Source: Prorocentrum cordatum (taxonomy: Eukaryota > Sar > Dinophyceae > Prorocentrales > Prorocentraceae). From it: a stretch of DNA of 64,000 bases. The position numbers and the translations under genes were made by a program. Positions 31,640-40,969 of this stretch are shown piece after piece. The DNA is taken from the NCBI GenBank assembly GCA_963575745.1, contig CAUYUJ010015293.1, positions 1 through 64,000 on the forward strand, given 5' to 3'. Below the pieces are notes generated by a model. It did no database searches and had not been told where the DNA came from. It saw only the letters and a program-made list of their open reading frames with translations. Position 1 is the stretch's first letter, and each line of letters starts with the position of its first letter.

Positions 31640-32255
31640 AGCGCGGTGGGCAGCAAAGGCGGCATCTCCGCCAAATGAAGGCAAGGCGGCATGTCCGCCA
31701 AGGGCTTGCGAGAGTGGAAAGGCGGCATCCCCGCCAAACGAAGGGCTGCGGTGGTAACGAGTGGGGTGGCGATGGCAACGAAGAAATGTTTTTTTTTTTT
31801 TCAACAACAATAACAATTGTACGAAATCACACACCTCGTCATGAGCGGCCCAACTGCCGCCCCTGCCAAGGAGCTGCTTCGCCTCTGCTTCGTCTCCGAC
31901 CGCCAATCGATGGGATTCCCAACGGTGTCGCTGGCCTTCGCGAGCCACAGCTCGCGCGGTAGGGTCTCGGGCAGGACGCGCTCGAGCAGGAGGGAGTTAT
32001 GCAAGCGCTTCGCCTCGCCAAGTGAGGCATCGGAGCGCGATGAGCAGCAAAGGCGGCATCTCCGCCAAATGAAGGCAAGGCGGCATGTCCGCCAAGGGCT
32101 TGCGAGAGTGGAAAGGCGGCATCCCCGCCAAACGAAGGGCTGCGGTGGTAACGAGTGGGGTGGCGGTGGAAATGTTGTTTCACCAACAATAACAATTGTA
32201 CGAAATCACACACCTCGTCAGGAGCGGCCCAACTGCCGCCCCTGCTCACGAGCGG
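31640..32255 (-). repeat. Tandem duplication of a 3' flank
   Basis: 31,640-31,880 and 32,045-32,255 are near-identical over gcagcaaaggcggcatctcc, the gcggcatgtccgcc and gcggcatccccgcc hairpins, and caataacaattgtacgaaat. The 31.8-kb copy alone carries a T13-14 run (31,788-31,801), which is an A-run on the coding strand. Each copy follows the end of a minus-strand coding segment. Confidence 0.75.
31801..32004 (-). pseudogene. Last-exon fragment with VGNPIDWRSE motif
   Basis: MHNSLLLERVLPETLPRELW then LAKASDTVGNPIDWRSETKQ. The VGNPIDWRSE motif recurs in the 36.6-37.7-kb gene (LSDPVGNPIDWRSENVLAVL), so this is a lone fragment of a related gene. The reading ends in the duplicated 3' flank. Confidence 0.45.
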
Positions 32256-32329
32256 CCCAGCGGCCGCGGCTTATTCGGGTCCTTCTCCACCTTTTTCAGG
32301 CCGTACTTCATGATGTACTGGGCCACCAT
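32246..32329 (-). CDS. Possible small terminal exon, 27 residues
   Basis: MVAQYIMKYGLKKVEKDPNK then PRPLGRS and a stop. It sits 8 nt downstream of the stop of the CxxC/RS gene but in another frame, so it may be an alternative last exon of that gene. The composition is protein-like, and it ends exactly where the duplicated 3' flank begins. Confidence 0.3.
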   Translation of the reverse strand: MVAQYIMKYGLKKVEKDPNKPRPLGRS

Positions 32330-32336
32330 GGGGCGC

Positions 32337-34275
32337 TCAGGTGCTGTGCTTCTGCGCCTCCTTGAGCATCCCCGCGATGGCCCTCGCCGCCGAGCTCGCA
32401 TCCTTCTGGATGCTGATGGCCTCGTCCTGCGTGATCGTCAACGCCACGCCGCTGTGCACGCGCTTCTGCGCCACCGCCTTCATGACTGCCACAGACTTCC
32501 TCGCCGCCTTCGCGTTCTTCACAGCCCATGACGGCACCTTGTCCGCCTTCTCATGCTCGAGGTACCCGTCCAGCTCTGTCTCGAGCCTCGTTGCGGTGCC
32601 GATCCACTTCAGCGCCAGGTTTTTCTCCTGCGTCTCCTTCTTGGCCTGCTCGGCCTTCTCCCTCGCTTCCTGTCGCCTCCGCTCCTTCTCAGCGTCCTTA
32701 TCCCTGCGGAGCCTTCGGGGTTGTCCGAAAATGACAACACTTCGAGCCGAGCGAAATCAATAACCCGATCCGAACCTGAAGAGTTGAACGGAAACCGAAA
32801 ACGAATGCGAAGCCCAGGCGACACCCCTGCGTTGAACCCCCAAACGGCCTGCTCTTGCTCCTGTCCTTGCTCTTGCCGCGGCTCTTGCTCCTGCCCTTGC
32901 GGCGGCTCTTGCTCCTGTCGCGGTCGCCGCGCGAGCGGCTCCTGCTGCGGTTGGTGTCGCGACGTCTGTCGCGGCGTCTGCTCCTGCTGTCGCGCCTGCC
33001 CCTGCTGTCGCGCCTGCTCATGCTGCGCCTCCTCCTCCTGCGGCTGTCAGACCTGCGCCTGCGGCGCCGCCTGGATCTGGACATGTCGCTCTCGTCGCTT
33101 CTGTCGCCCTTGTCGCCGCCGTGCTCTGCGACGCCCGTCGAGGCCGCTGCCCGCGGGCCGCTCTGCTTCGCCTGCGTCCTCTTATCGGTGTACAGCTCGT
33201 TGCGCACTGCGGCCTCCACTGTCTCGCTCCAGGCCGCCTCCAATTGCGGCCTGTACGTCCACTCCCCGAGATCAGGGTTCCACCTCTTATCCTGCACATT
33301 ATCTTCAATCTTTTTCGCGTCGAAGCCGTCGTGCGCCCACTTCCTCAGCGGAAGGTACTTGCCACCCTTGCGGACGCGCTCCTCCTCCATCCGTTGGACA
33401 GTGATTGAGCTGACCACGAAGGCTTCAATGCGATCGAGGTTCGACAGCCCAGGATCTTCTGCCAGATCCTTGTAGAACTGCTGCTTGAACTCACTCTTCA
33501 TTTTGGCGAAACACTTTGGCGGCCACTGTCCGAACCTCCGAGAAAGGCGCACCCCGTTCGTGTTGCACGCGTCGCACTGGTAAGTCGACTGGCCCTTCGC
33601 CCTGATCCTGTAGTTGCACTCCTTTGCCGTGCGACAGCAGCGGTTGCAACGCACGATGCTATGCCCGATGCCATGCACATCCACGAACTCCCCTACCTGG
33701 GGAGCGCCTGCTGGCGGATCGTCCTGAGCTGCCTCCTCCTCCTCCGCCTGCGGCGCTGCCGCCTCGGGCGAGCGCTCCTCATTCTCAACCTTGGCTACCG
33801 CGCCCTGCGGTGGAGCCTCTTCCTCCTCAAGCTCACGCTTGGCACTCTCAAGCTCATCCTGTTTGACGCCGAGCTCGGAACCAATCTCGTCGCCGCGCTC
33901 CTCGGAGCCCGATGCCGCCTCTGACGCTGCGTCGCCCGGCTCTGGTGGCAAAGCCGCTGCGCCCTGAGGAGGCAGTTCTTCGGCGGGAGCTGCGGCTGAC
34001 GCAGCTTTGCGAGCCGTCCTCAACGCTGCGGGGTGCTTACCTTTGCCCTTGCCTTTGCTTTTCCCGCGTGCCTTCGGCGGCCCTGCGTCGGTCAATGCGA
34101 GCGGCGGCACAAGCTGTCCAGTCAGTGTCATCTGCGTCCCCGATAGCTTAGCTTTCCCACGGGGCTTCGCTGCGGGCGCCTTGGTCATCACTCCCTTGTT
34201 TTTCGGCCTGGCTGCTCCGAACATCACTGCCAGAGAATGCTGCTGGTGATCTTCAGCGGGCGGCGTCCCCGCCAT
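32337..34275 (-). CDS. CxxC-domain protein with RS-rich tail, two exons
   Basis: Exon 1 is 34,275-32,849 and exon 2 is 32,703-32,337, together about 597 residues. I chose the ATG at 34,275 (MAGTPPAEDHQQHSLAVMFG); upstream frame is hairpin repeat. Order: a basic GK-rich stretch (KARGKSKGKGKGK), an acidic Ala/Glu region, a putative zinc site with CNRCCRTAKEC and YQCDACNTNG, a folded segment with FAKMKSEFKQQFYKDL and KYLPLRKWAHDGFDAKK, a long Arg/Ser region (SRSRRRRRRRSDSRRRRRRS), then after the intron EKERRRQEAREKAEQAKKET and LTITQDEAISIQKDASSAAR. The RS tract suggests a nuclear, RNA-linked role (inference). The CxxC plus LPL.KW pattern fits an unnamed repeated dinoflagellate family. Confidence 0.65.
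32704..32848 (-). other. 145-nt intron, GC-AG
   Basis: On the minus strand, agCAG|GCCgtt and cgCAG|GGAtaa share GCAGG. Removal joins ...RSKSR to DKDAEKERRR (phase 2). Weak terminal inversion: gccgtttgggggtt against gccttcggggtt. Confidence 0.6.
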
Positions 34276-34381
34276 GGCGGCGTGACCGCCTTGGCACGCG
34301 AGAAGCCGCGCGTCGCGCGCGGCCCTGATGCCAAGATGAGCTGGACGCGAAGCGATGACGAAGAAAACGCGCGGTAAGTGA

Positions 34382-34537
34382 GGCGGGATAGCCGCCAGCG
34401 GAATAGCCGCTTCAAAGGTGGAGGGAGGGGTGGAGTGAGGTATGAAGGGGGCGGCATATCCGCCAGCGGACTCGCCGCTTGAGAGGGTGCAGGGGCGCGG
34501 CGAGGGAGGCGGATTGGCCGCCAGCGGACTAGCCGCT
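34382..34537. repeat. Three 30-bp double hairpins
   Basis: 34,382-34,411 (loops gatag, aatag), 34,450-34,479 (catat, actcg) and 34,508-34,537 (attgg, actag). The stems GGCGG/CCGCC and AGCGG/CCGCT are invariant and the loops are not. They sit just upstream of the CxxC/RS gene start. Confidence 0.85.
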
Positions 34538-34617
34538 CGAAGCGTGGCGGACGCACGAGGTGATACGGATACTGAAATGAATTGCGCGCAACATGACAAC
34601 CACACAAAATTGACATC

Positions 34618-34763
34618 ATGTTATCATATGTTATCATATGTTATCAGGCGTGTGATAACACCATGCTAACACATGATAACACCTGATAACATGTTATCAG
34701 GTGTTATCAGGTGTTATCAGGTGTTATCAGGCGCGTGATAACATATGCTAACATATGATAACA
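34618..34763. promoter_or_regulatory. Array of GTTATCA / TGATAAC words
   Basis: About twelve copies. Several are spaced exactly 10 bp (tgttatcata, tgttatcagg) and are arranged as blocks of opposite orientation that can fold together, including the palindrome tgataacatgttatca. It lies upstream of the minus-strand gene starting at 34,275. A protein-binding array or RNA hairpin is possible; function is inferred. Confidence 0.5.
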
Positions 34764-35448
34764 GCCAACGTTTTTTTGCCAGTGCATGGCGGCGGCGTAG
34801 CGGCACGTCCGCCGAGTTAGTTAAGCGGAGCAGCAGGGGCGGAGCGGCGCCCTGCGCTACCGACCGCGGACGGCGCCGCGTGCTTCAAACCGCTGCCTGA
34901 GCGGCAGCGAAAAGACGGGCGAGCGCGGAAGCGAGGCGCGCTGCCTGAGCGGCAGCGAAGAGACGGGCGAGCGCGCGCAATCGGGGCGCGCTGCCTGAGC
35001 GTCATCATATGCAAGGCGATGGGGGGGTGGGCGGACATGGCGATGCAGCACATCCAGAAAATAGCCGCACTCATTCTTATGCGGATGCAGTTTTCTCCAC
35101 CCAGCCCTTTTGCCAAATCCCATCCAACCGCCCACCTGTCTTATCCGCCGAAGTTCCCTCACCTTCCTCCCGCTCCGCTCGTCCACTCGCCCCCATATCG
35201 CCTTGCATTGGGGGACGGCTACTCGGCCGCCTGCGTGGCCAAAATTCACCTCGGCGTGGCGGCCTTCACGAATTGAGTGCGGATGGAGTGTGTGGGGGTG
35301 TCCTAATTTGTTCTGACACAGGGGTGTGGATTGAAATTGCGTTGGAGGAGTGGGAGGGGGGCGTGTAGGGCCGACGCGTCGCGCCGCCTGCGCGAATGAG
35401 GCTACTGATGCTGAGGCGACATCAGTGCTGCCAGCCGTGCACCTGCAC
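34764..35448. other. Spacer with hairpin tandem repeat
   Basis: 34,885-35,000 contains three units of about 50 bp with cgctgcctgagcggcagcg, a perfect 7-bp-stem hairpin, followed by agacgggcgagcgcg. The rest holds no convincing coding frame. Confidence 0.55.
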
Positions 35449-36087
35449 CTACGAGGTCGCGTTGCGCACCAGCCAGCTCGCGAGCACGTCCTCGCACTCG
35501 GCGATGCATTGCTCCTCTTGGCGGAAAGCGTTCACCGCGCGCTCCGCTATCTGGGCGCACATCTGCGTCGCAGTACGCGCGCGGCGCAACGAGTCGAGCA
35601 CAGCCTGGCACTGGGTGCCGTTGAGCACCACGATGCTATCGGGCGACATCTGGCTGGCCAACGCCGTGGACATCCTCATGCCCGCCGTGGCTGACGAAGC
35701 TGCGCCTGACGATCCGCTGCCCTCCGAGAACGCGTCCTTCAGCTGGTGCGAGCGCTCCACGCGGGATTGTGGAGGGATTGGCGCCAGCTCGACCTTCGGC
35801 GCCCCCTTGCGCCTTTTGGCGGAGCCCCAGTTGGCCTTCTCCTCCTCCCATTGGCGCCACTCCGCGAGGTCGACTTCCCACGAGTCGGGCTCGAGTGCGA
35901 CAGCAGCTACCTCCGCTTCGTCCTCGCTCAAGTCGTGGTACGGCGACACGCGAAGGTGGTTCACCAGCTTGTTCCTGGCCTCCTCCACTGTCTCTCCCTG
36001 GAACCACTTGCCGCCCCTTTTGCAGCTGCTGCTCTGTGGGCACTTGAAGCCGAACATGACGGTCTTCTCGCCCTGCTGGCCTGCCAT
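35449..36087 (-). CDS. 212-aa dinoflagellate family protein
   Basis: MAGQQGEKTVMFGFKCPQSS, then CKRGGKWFQGETVEEARNKL and VNHLRVSPYHDLSEDEAEVA, a Trp-rich EVDLAEWRQWEEEKANW, a basic AKRRKG, and a helical tail LNGTQCQAVLDSLRRARTAT to ECEDVLASWLVRNATS. The Cys pair followed by a Trp, H and L..SP.H pattern resembles a small Cys/His module common in unnamed repeated dinoflagellate proteins; zinc binding is possible but unproven. Single exon as seen. It is framed by GGCGG hairpins upstream (36.24-36.48 kb). Confidence 0.6.
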   Translation of the reverse strand: MAGQQGEKTVMFGFKCPQSSSCKRGGKWFQGETVEEARNKLVNHLRVSPYHDLSEDEAEVAAVALEPDSWEVDLAEWRQWEEEKANWGSAKRRKGAPKVELAPIPPQSRVERSHQLKDAFSEGSGSSGAASSATAGMRMSTALASQMSPDSIVVLNGTQCQAVLDSLRRARTATQMCAQIAERAVNAFRQEEQCIAECEDVLASWLVRNATS

Positions 36088-36639
36088 GGCGGCAGGGCGA
36101 GAAGTGCACGGCTAGCGCAGGGGCGGCGTGGGGCGCGAGCCTGTGCGCGCCTAGATTCGAGCCGATACAGCGTCCCAACAACAAAAACATACATGTGTAA
36201 GAGGCGCGGTGGCATCGCACATTTCGGGATGCCAGCAGGCGGCGGCGGCGGTTTAGCCGCCAATGGAGGGCTCAGGGCGGCGTGGCCGCCAATGGGCGGT
36301 TTAGCCGCCAATGGGCGGCGTGGCCGCCAATGGAGGCTTCAGGGCGGTTTAGCCGCCAATGGGTGGCTCAGGGAAGGACTGGTGTTTTTTTCCAACCGCA
36401 TAGAACAAACCCGATGCGCCGATGCTCGTATCTGAACGGCGGTTGTCCGCCAGGCGGGGGGAGGCGGCGCGTCCGCCAATGAGATAGATCGGCAACGAAG
36501 AGAGGGGAGGAGAGATGAGATGAGACGAGGCGGGGAGAGGCGGCGCGTCATGACGCGTCAGCGCGGATAGCTGCAACTATCCGCGCTCGAATTACGGAAG
36601 CTATGCACCCCAGCCCGCTTGCAGGTCCACGCGATCACC

Positions 36640-37684
36640 CTACAAGAAGACATCTCCGCGGGCGGGCGGGCGCGGCTTCGCTGGCGGTGGTGCCATCTTG
36701 CTTGTCGGCTGCAGCCGACGCCCTGCCCTCGGCTGCACCATGCTGGGCTTCCCTGCTGGCGGCTGCCTGGTCTTCGGCGGCGGCGGCCCCATGGTCTTCG
36801 GCGGCGGAGGCGGAGCTGGAGGGTTCATATTGCCAGTCCTCCACGGCGCCTGCTGAGGCATCGTCTTGGGCAAGTTCGGCGCCATGGGCTCCCGATGCAT
36901 CAGCTGAGGCTTGGGGACGTGCGCCTCGCGCACCCGCGGCGCTGCCTTGTTGCCGTGCAGCTTCGCGTACATCTCGCGCTTTGCGCCACCTCGGTTCCCC
37001 CAGCGCTTCGCATTGGCGCGCCACGCCTGGCCCTGCCACGTCTGCGGCCCGCCCATGGCGGGGCCAGGCGGGCCGCGGTCGCGGAACTTCTTGTAGTCGT
37101 ACTTCATCTGGTACTCCTTGAGCACGGCGAGCACGTTCTCCGACCGCCAGTCGATGGGATTCCCAACGGGGTCGCTCAGCCAGGCTCGCAGCTGCGCCCT
37201 GAACGCCTCCACCGCGCTGGGATGCGCCTCCACCGCCTCGGGGGGCTCTTCCACCACAGGCGTCGCGCCCCGCATGTGCGACGCGAGCTCCTTCACGAGA
37301 GCCGAGGGCGGGAAAGGCCGCTGCCGCGGGTCCCGCGGCGGTGACGTCGGCCCCCGCCTGCGCGGCGGCGTCGACGGTGCCCGCGGGTGGCGCGGGCTGC
37401 GCGATCGCGCTGGCTGCGCCGCCAACGTGGGCGCGCTGGCTGGCCGACTGCCGCTGGCGGAGGAAGACCGATCCCCTGCGTTGTTGTCCACGCCCGCAAG
37501 GTCGGAGAGCAACTGCATCGCTGGCCCGAACATCTCCTGCGCCGAATCGCCAAAACAGTTCGACCGAGAGCGGCCAGCCAGTTTCGCGCGCGATGCGCGC
37601 GTCCCTGGCTACCGCACGCGGGGCCACTTGTTTTGGCGATGCAGCTGCCTCCAACGCGTCGAACGCGCTGTCGCTGTCTGCCAT
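36640..37684 (-). CDS. Proline-rich protein with VGNPIDWRSE motif, two exons
   Basis: Exon 1 is 37,684-37,628 (MADSDSAFDALEAAASPKQ, 19 residues) and exon 2 is 37,536-36,640 (EMFGPAMQLLSDLAGV onward). Order in the protein: a Ser/Arg/Pro-rich linker (RSRSPRHPRAP, TPPRRRG), a short folded-looking segment ALVKELASHMRG to RAQLRAWLSDPVGNPIDWRS, then KEYQMKYDYKKFRDRG, and a Pro/Lys-rich tail (KTMGPPPPKTRQPPAGKP) ending PPARGDVFL. The same VGNPIDWRSE motif is in the 31.8-32.0-kb fragment. Low-complexity Pro/Arg content suggests a disordered nuclear protein (inference). Function unknown. Confidence 0.55.
37537..37627 (-). other. 91-nt hairpin intron, GT-AG
   Basis: acaA|GTGgcc to gcgcAG|GAGatg, phase 0. 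The interior folds as AGCCAG-n-GCGCGC-at-CGCGCGC-n-CTGGCT. If it is not removed, the upstream frame continues into an unrelated reading. Confidence 0.55.
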
Positions 37685-37932
37685 GGCCGCGGCCGCAGTG
37701 CGAGGCGCCGAGCGCGACGCGGTGGCTGCGGCGCAGCCTCGGCGCGCGGGCCCCAGCCCACGCGTCGGCGCGAAAGGGGGGGGCCGACCCCGCGCGGGCT
37801 CGCGGGCACCCGCGGGCCGCGGGCTTGAACCGAAATGGAATCGGACGCGGAAGCGAGACTTCGGGAGGAGGGGGAGGGGGTTGCCCATGGACCCATTGAA
37901 GTCTTGGAGCTCCTCGAGCCCTCGGGGGCCTC

Positions 37933-40545
37933 TCAGAAGGGCCCCGCTGGTTCTTGCGACGGGGTCTCGGGGGAGGGGGCAGAGTGAGGGTGGCATTGGG
38001 AACCAGAAATATAAGTGAACTGGTGTCCCTTTGAATGTGCAGGTCTTGGTTCACTTGTTTTCGTCGTTGAACGGGCGGTGGCAACGTCGGTGCCTTCGCG
38101 CGCGCCCATGCCATTCTGGGTGAACGCCTTCGCCGTTCGAGCAGTGGGCGTCTCCCCGACGTTAGTTGGCGTGGGATCCAGTGCCTGACAGCGGAGAGGG
38201 GGGCGCAGGGACGTGGCGCGGGGGCGCGGAGTGGGCCGATTAGGGGAGGGGGGCGGCGGCATGTCCGCCTGAAGGGCGGAGGAGCGCAAAGGGGTGGGGC
38301 GGGGGCGGCATGTCCGCCACGAGTTGGAAGGCGAGAAGGCTGCGCTACAAGGCGGCATATCCGCCACGAGGCGGCATATCCGCCACGACCTTTTTGTTAT
38401 CCCGAGGCCGCCCCGTTGGCCTGGAGAGTTGAAGAGTCGTAGCGCGAATTGCTCGCCGCGCGCCCTGGCGGCGAGCTCCTTCTTGACCAGCTCCTCCGCC
38501 TCCGCGATGGCCCTGGCCTCGGAGCGATCGGGCGCAACGAGGCAGCAGGGGGCGGAGGGGGCGTCGAGGCAGGGGCGAAAATGAAGAGAGCGCGGAGGAG
38601 GGCGTCGAGAAGGGCGTCGGTGAGAATCTGGCCTTGTCGGCCTCATCGCCCGCGATGTACTTCAGGCTGACGTTGCTGCCAGGGACGCCGACCCTGCCGC
38701 TGCGGAACTGCACCTGGGGGGCGGAGCAACGATGAACAGTCGCCTGAAAGGCGGCGGGCGCGCAAACTGCGACCCCAGCGGGGCTGCTGGGAATCGCCGC
38801 GCGCGCCCGACGCCTCATCGGTGGAGGTTCAACCCCGCTCGCCAAGTTGCGTGTGGTCTGCATCTCCCACCTCGGCTTCGCCCACTTGCGCTGCTTGTCC
38901 TTCCCAGCCGCGCCGTCCGTCTTCTTGCCCGTGGGGAGCGGCGTCTTCTTAGCCACGTTGCCCGTGGCAGGCGGCGTCGTCTTCTTTGCCGCGTTGTCAT
39001 TGCCAGGCGGCGTCGTCTTCTTAGCAGCATTGCCCGTGGCAAGCGTGGGGGCCTTCACCGCCTCGGCGTTCTTTTTCGTCTTGACCGCCTTCGTCCTCTT
39101 ATCCATGGCCGCGACCATGGCCAGAGCCGCCTCCGTCGGGGTCTTCTTCAGAGAGCCTGCGGCGATGCCGACCTTCTCAGCCTTGGGCGGCGGCGTCACG
39201 GCGACGATGCCGAAGTCGGAGTCGGAGTCGAGCTCGATCGGCAGCTCATGCTTCTTCTGCTTCTTCGCCGCGCGGCTCTTGCTGATCGAGGCCGTTTGGG
39301 CGGCGGCGGTGCTCGATAACGGCTGACAGTCGGCGGGTTTGCCGCCATCGTGTGCCGCCAGTTGCTGCGTCGACGGCGCATCCGAACTCCCCGCCGCCAT
39401 CGAAAGCTGGTGGTTCGAACCTGCTCGTTCTTGCAACGGCTCCTGCGGCTGCTGCGTCTGCGAGCGGTCGATCAGCTGGATGGCTGGGTTGGGCCAGCGG
39501 CCGCCGCTGCGCGAAAGCCCCACCTGAAATCAGGCGGATCACCGCCGAACGAAAATATTCCCCCCCCCCCCATCCCCCTAGGGGGATGGGGGGGGGGAAT
39601 ATTTCACAACACGCCCTCCATCCAGGCATCCAGAAACGTACCCCGCGCCGATCCAGGAACCCACCCCTCGACCCAATACCAGGTGTCCCGCGGGGGAATG
39701 CGTTCTGTTATTCCCCGTGGAGCCGTCGGCCAGCGCCCAGAGAACGAATCGGCCGCCGCGATGGGGAGGTGCTGCTGAGGAGAGCCGCCGCCTGGGCCGT
39801 GGGATGGCTGCAGCCCGCCGCGGGCGGGCGCAGGCGCGGGCAGCGCGAGGTGGCCGCTCTTCTTCCCTGCACGGAGATTAATCAGCTTCGCAATCGTCAC
39901 CATCTCGACGGGATTTATCTGCGGCGCCGTCGCTCCAACACCTGGCGGGAAGGCGTCGACGTACGTGATGGGGTACTGAGACTGGAGCCTCCCAGGCGTG
40001 ATGGGGAGAGCCTGGATGCCATCCCTGGGCGGCGGCATCGTCGCCACGAGATTCTTGAACGAGGATTTCACTGTGGCCAGATATGACTGCAACAGCTCCC
40101 TCGTGATCTCGCCCGTCTCCACGCCTGTCTGCTTGCACACCAGCAACAAGAATGCTGCCATATTGGCGGCCGTCGGGCAGCTCGGATGCCTCAGGCCAAG
40201 CGCCCCGAGGTGCTCTGAGAACGCCGCCATCTTGGCAGTGAAGCCCGAATGCGGCGAGAGCACGAACTCCCACAACTGAGGCGTCAGAAATTCAATGAAC
40301 CCCTCGTAGTTCTGGAGCTTCCTCCCCTGCAGGCTGCCCGACGACAGAGCCTGCAAGAAGTCTCCCAGCTCGGACTGCGCCCACCCCACGCCGCCGCCCA
40401 AAGCAGCAAACTGCGCACTCTGGAGCTGCGACCAGCGCTGGGACGTCGCCGCCTGGACGCAGGCAGGAAGGTGCTCCGTCGCACTGCCGCGCGCTACGAA
40501 CGCCGCCCGCGCCTCCTCCAGGCGGCCTCGAAGGATGCCCTCCAT
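37933..40545 (-). CDS. Four-exon dinoflagellate family protein
   Basis: Exons 40,545-39,613, 39,523-38,834, 38,713-38,633 and 38,517-about 37,933; all joins keep phase. The N-terminus, MEGILRGRLEEARAAFVARG, is followed by a helical region (SQRWSQLQSAQFAALGGGVG, FIEFLTPQLWEFVLSPHSGF, HLGALGLRHPSCPTAANMAA, LLVCKQTGVETGEITRELLQ), then TPGRLQSQYPITYVDAFPPG. Exon 2 is Lys/Pro/Thr-rich with repeats of AAKKTTPP. Exons 3-4 read VQFRSGRVGVPGSNVSLKYI, DEADK, ARAIAEAEELVKKELAARAR. The N-terminal helical block fits an unnamed, highly repeated dinoflagellate family; function unknown. Sequence after GLGITKR runs through GGCGG hairpins, so the true stop may be earlier than 37,933. Confidence 0.6.
38518..38632 (-). 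other. 115-nt intron, GC-AG, 7-bp direct repeat
   Basis: gacAAG|GCCAGatt and tccGAG|GCCAGggc share AGGCCAG. Phase 0 join DEADK|ARAIAEAEE. No strong hairpin inside. Confidence 0.6.
38714..38833 (-). other. 120-nt hairpin intron, GT-AG
   Basis: agcGGG|GTTgaa to ccccAG|GTGcag joins NLASG to VQFRSG in phase 0. Internal inverted repeat: ggcgtcgggcgcgc against gcgcgcccgccgcc. Confidence 0.6.
39524..39612 (-). other. 89-nt intron consisting mostly of a palindrome
   Basis: gagGGC|GTGttg to tttcAG|GTGggg joins DAWMEG to VGLSRSGG in phase 0. Inside, 39,553-39,604 is a near-perfect palindrome: aaatattc, 12 C, at, ccccc, centre ta, ggggg, at, 10 G, aatattt. Confidence 0.65.
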
Positions 40546-40674
40546 GGCAGCGATGCGGCGCGACCGCGCGCCGAGCGGAGTGCGCGACTCCCCGCGCGCG
40601 CACGCCGCCCGAAGCCCTCGGAGGAGGGCTCGCCAAAAACGGATCGAGCCAACGCGCGTGCGACGGACATATCC

Positions 40675-40822
40675 TACTCCTGCTCTTCCTGCTCCTCCTC
40701 CTCCTCCCCCTCCTCCTCCTCCTCCTCCTCATCCTCCCCCTCCTCCCCCTCCTCCCCCTCCTCCTCCTCCTCCTTCTCCTCTTCCCCCTCTCCCTCCTCC
40801 TCCTCCTCCTCCTCCTCCTGGG
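40675..40822 (+). repeat. TCC microsatellite
   Basis: Imperfect (TCC)n with CCC and TTC interruptions, located just upstream (on the minus strand) of the four-exon gene start. Confidence 0.9.
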
Positions 40823-40969
40823 TGAGGGGGGGGCGCAGGGGGGAGAGGGTGTCGAAGGGGGGGCGGGGGAGGGGGTGCCGAAGGGTGCGCGGGGGGGAAG
40901 AAGAGAGCTATGGGGGAGGGTGGGTCAAGGAGAGGCCAGGGAGGGGAGGGGGGAAAGGGGCGGGCGGCT

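Noticed and set aside
36225-36480. Glycine-rich or GGKPP-type proteins across hairpin arrays (also 40,970-41,312)
   Set aside because: Frames are produced by GGCGG...CCGCC repeats and are open on both strands.
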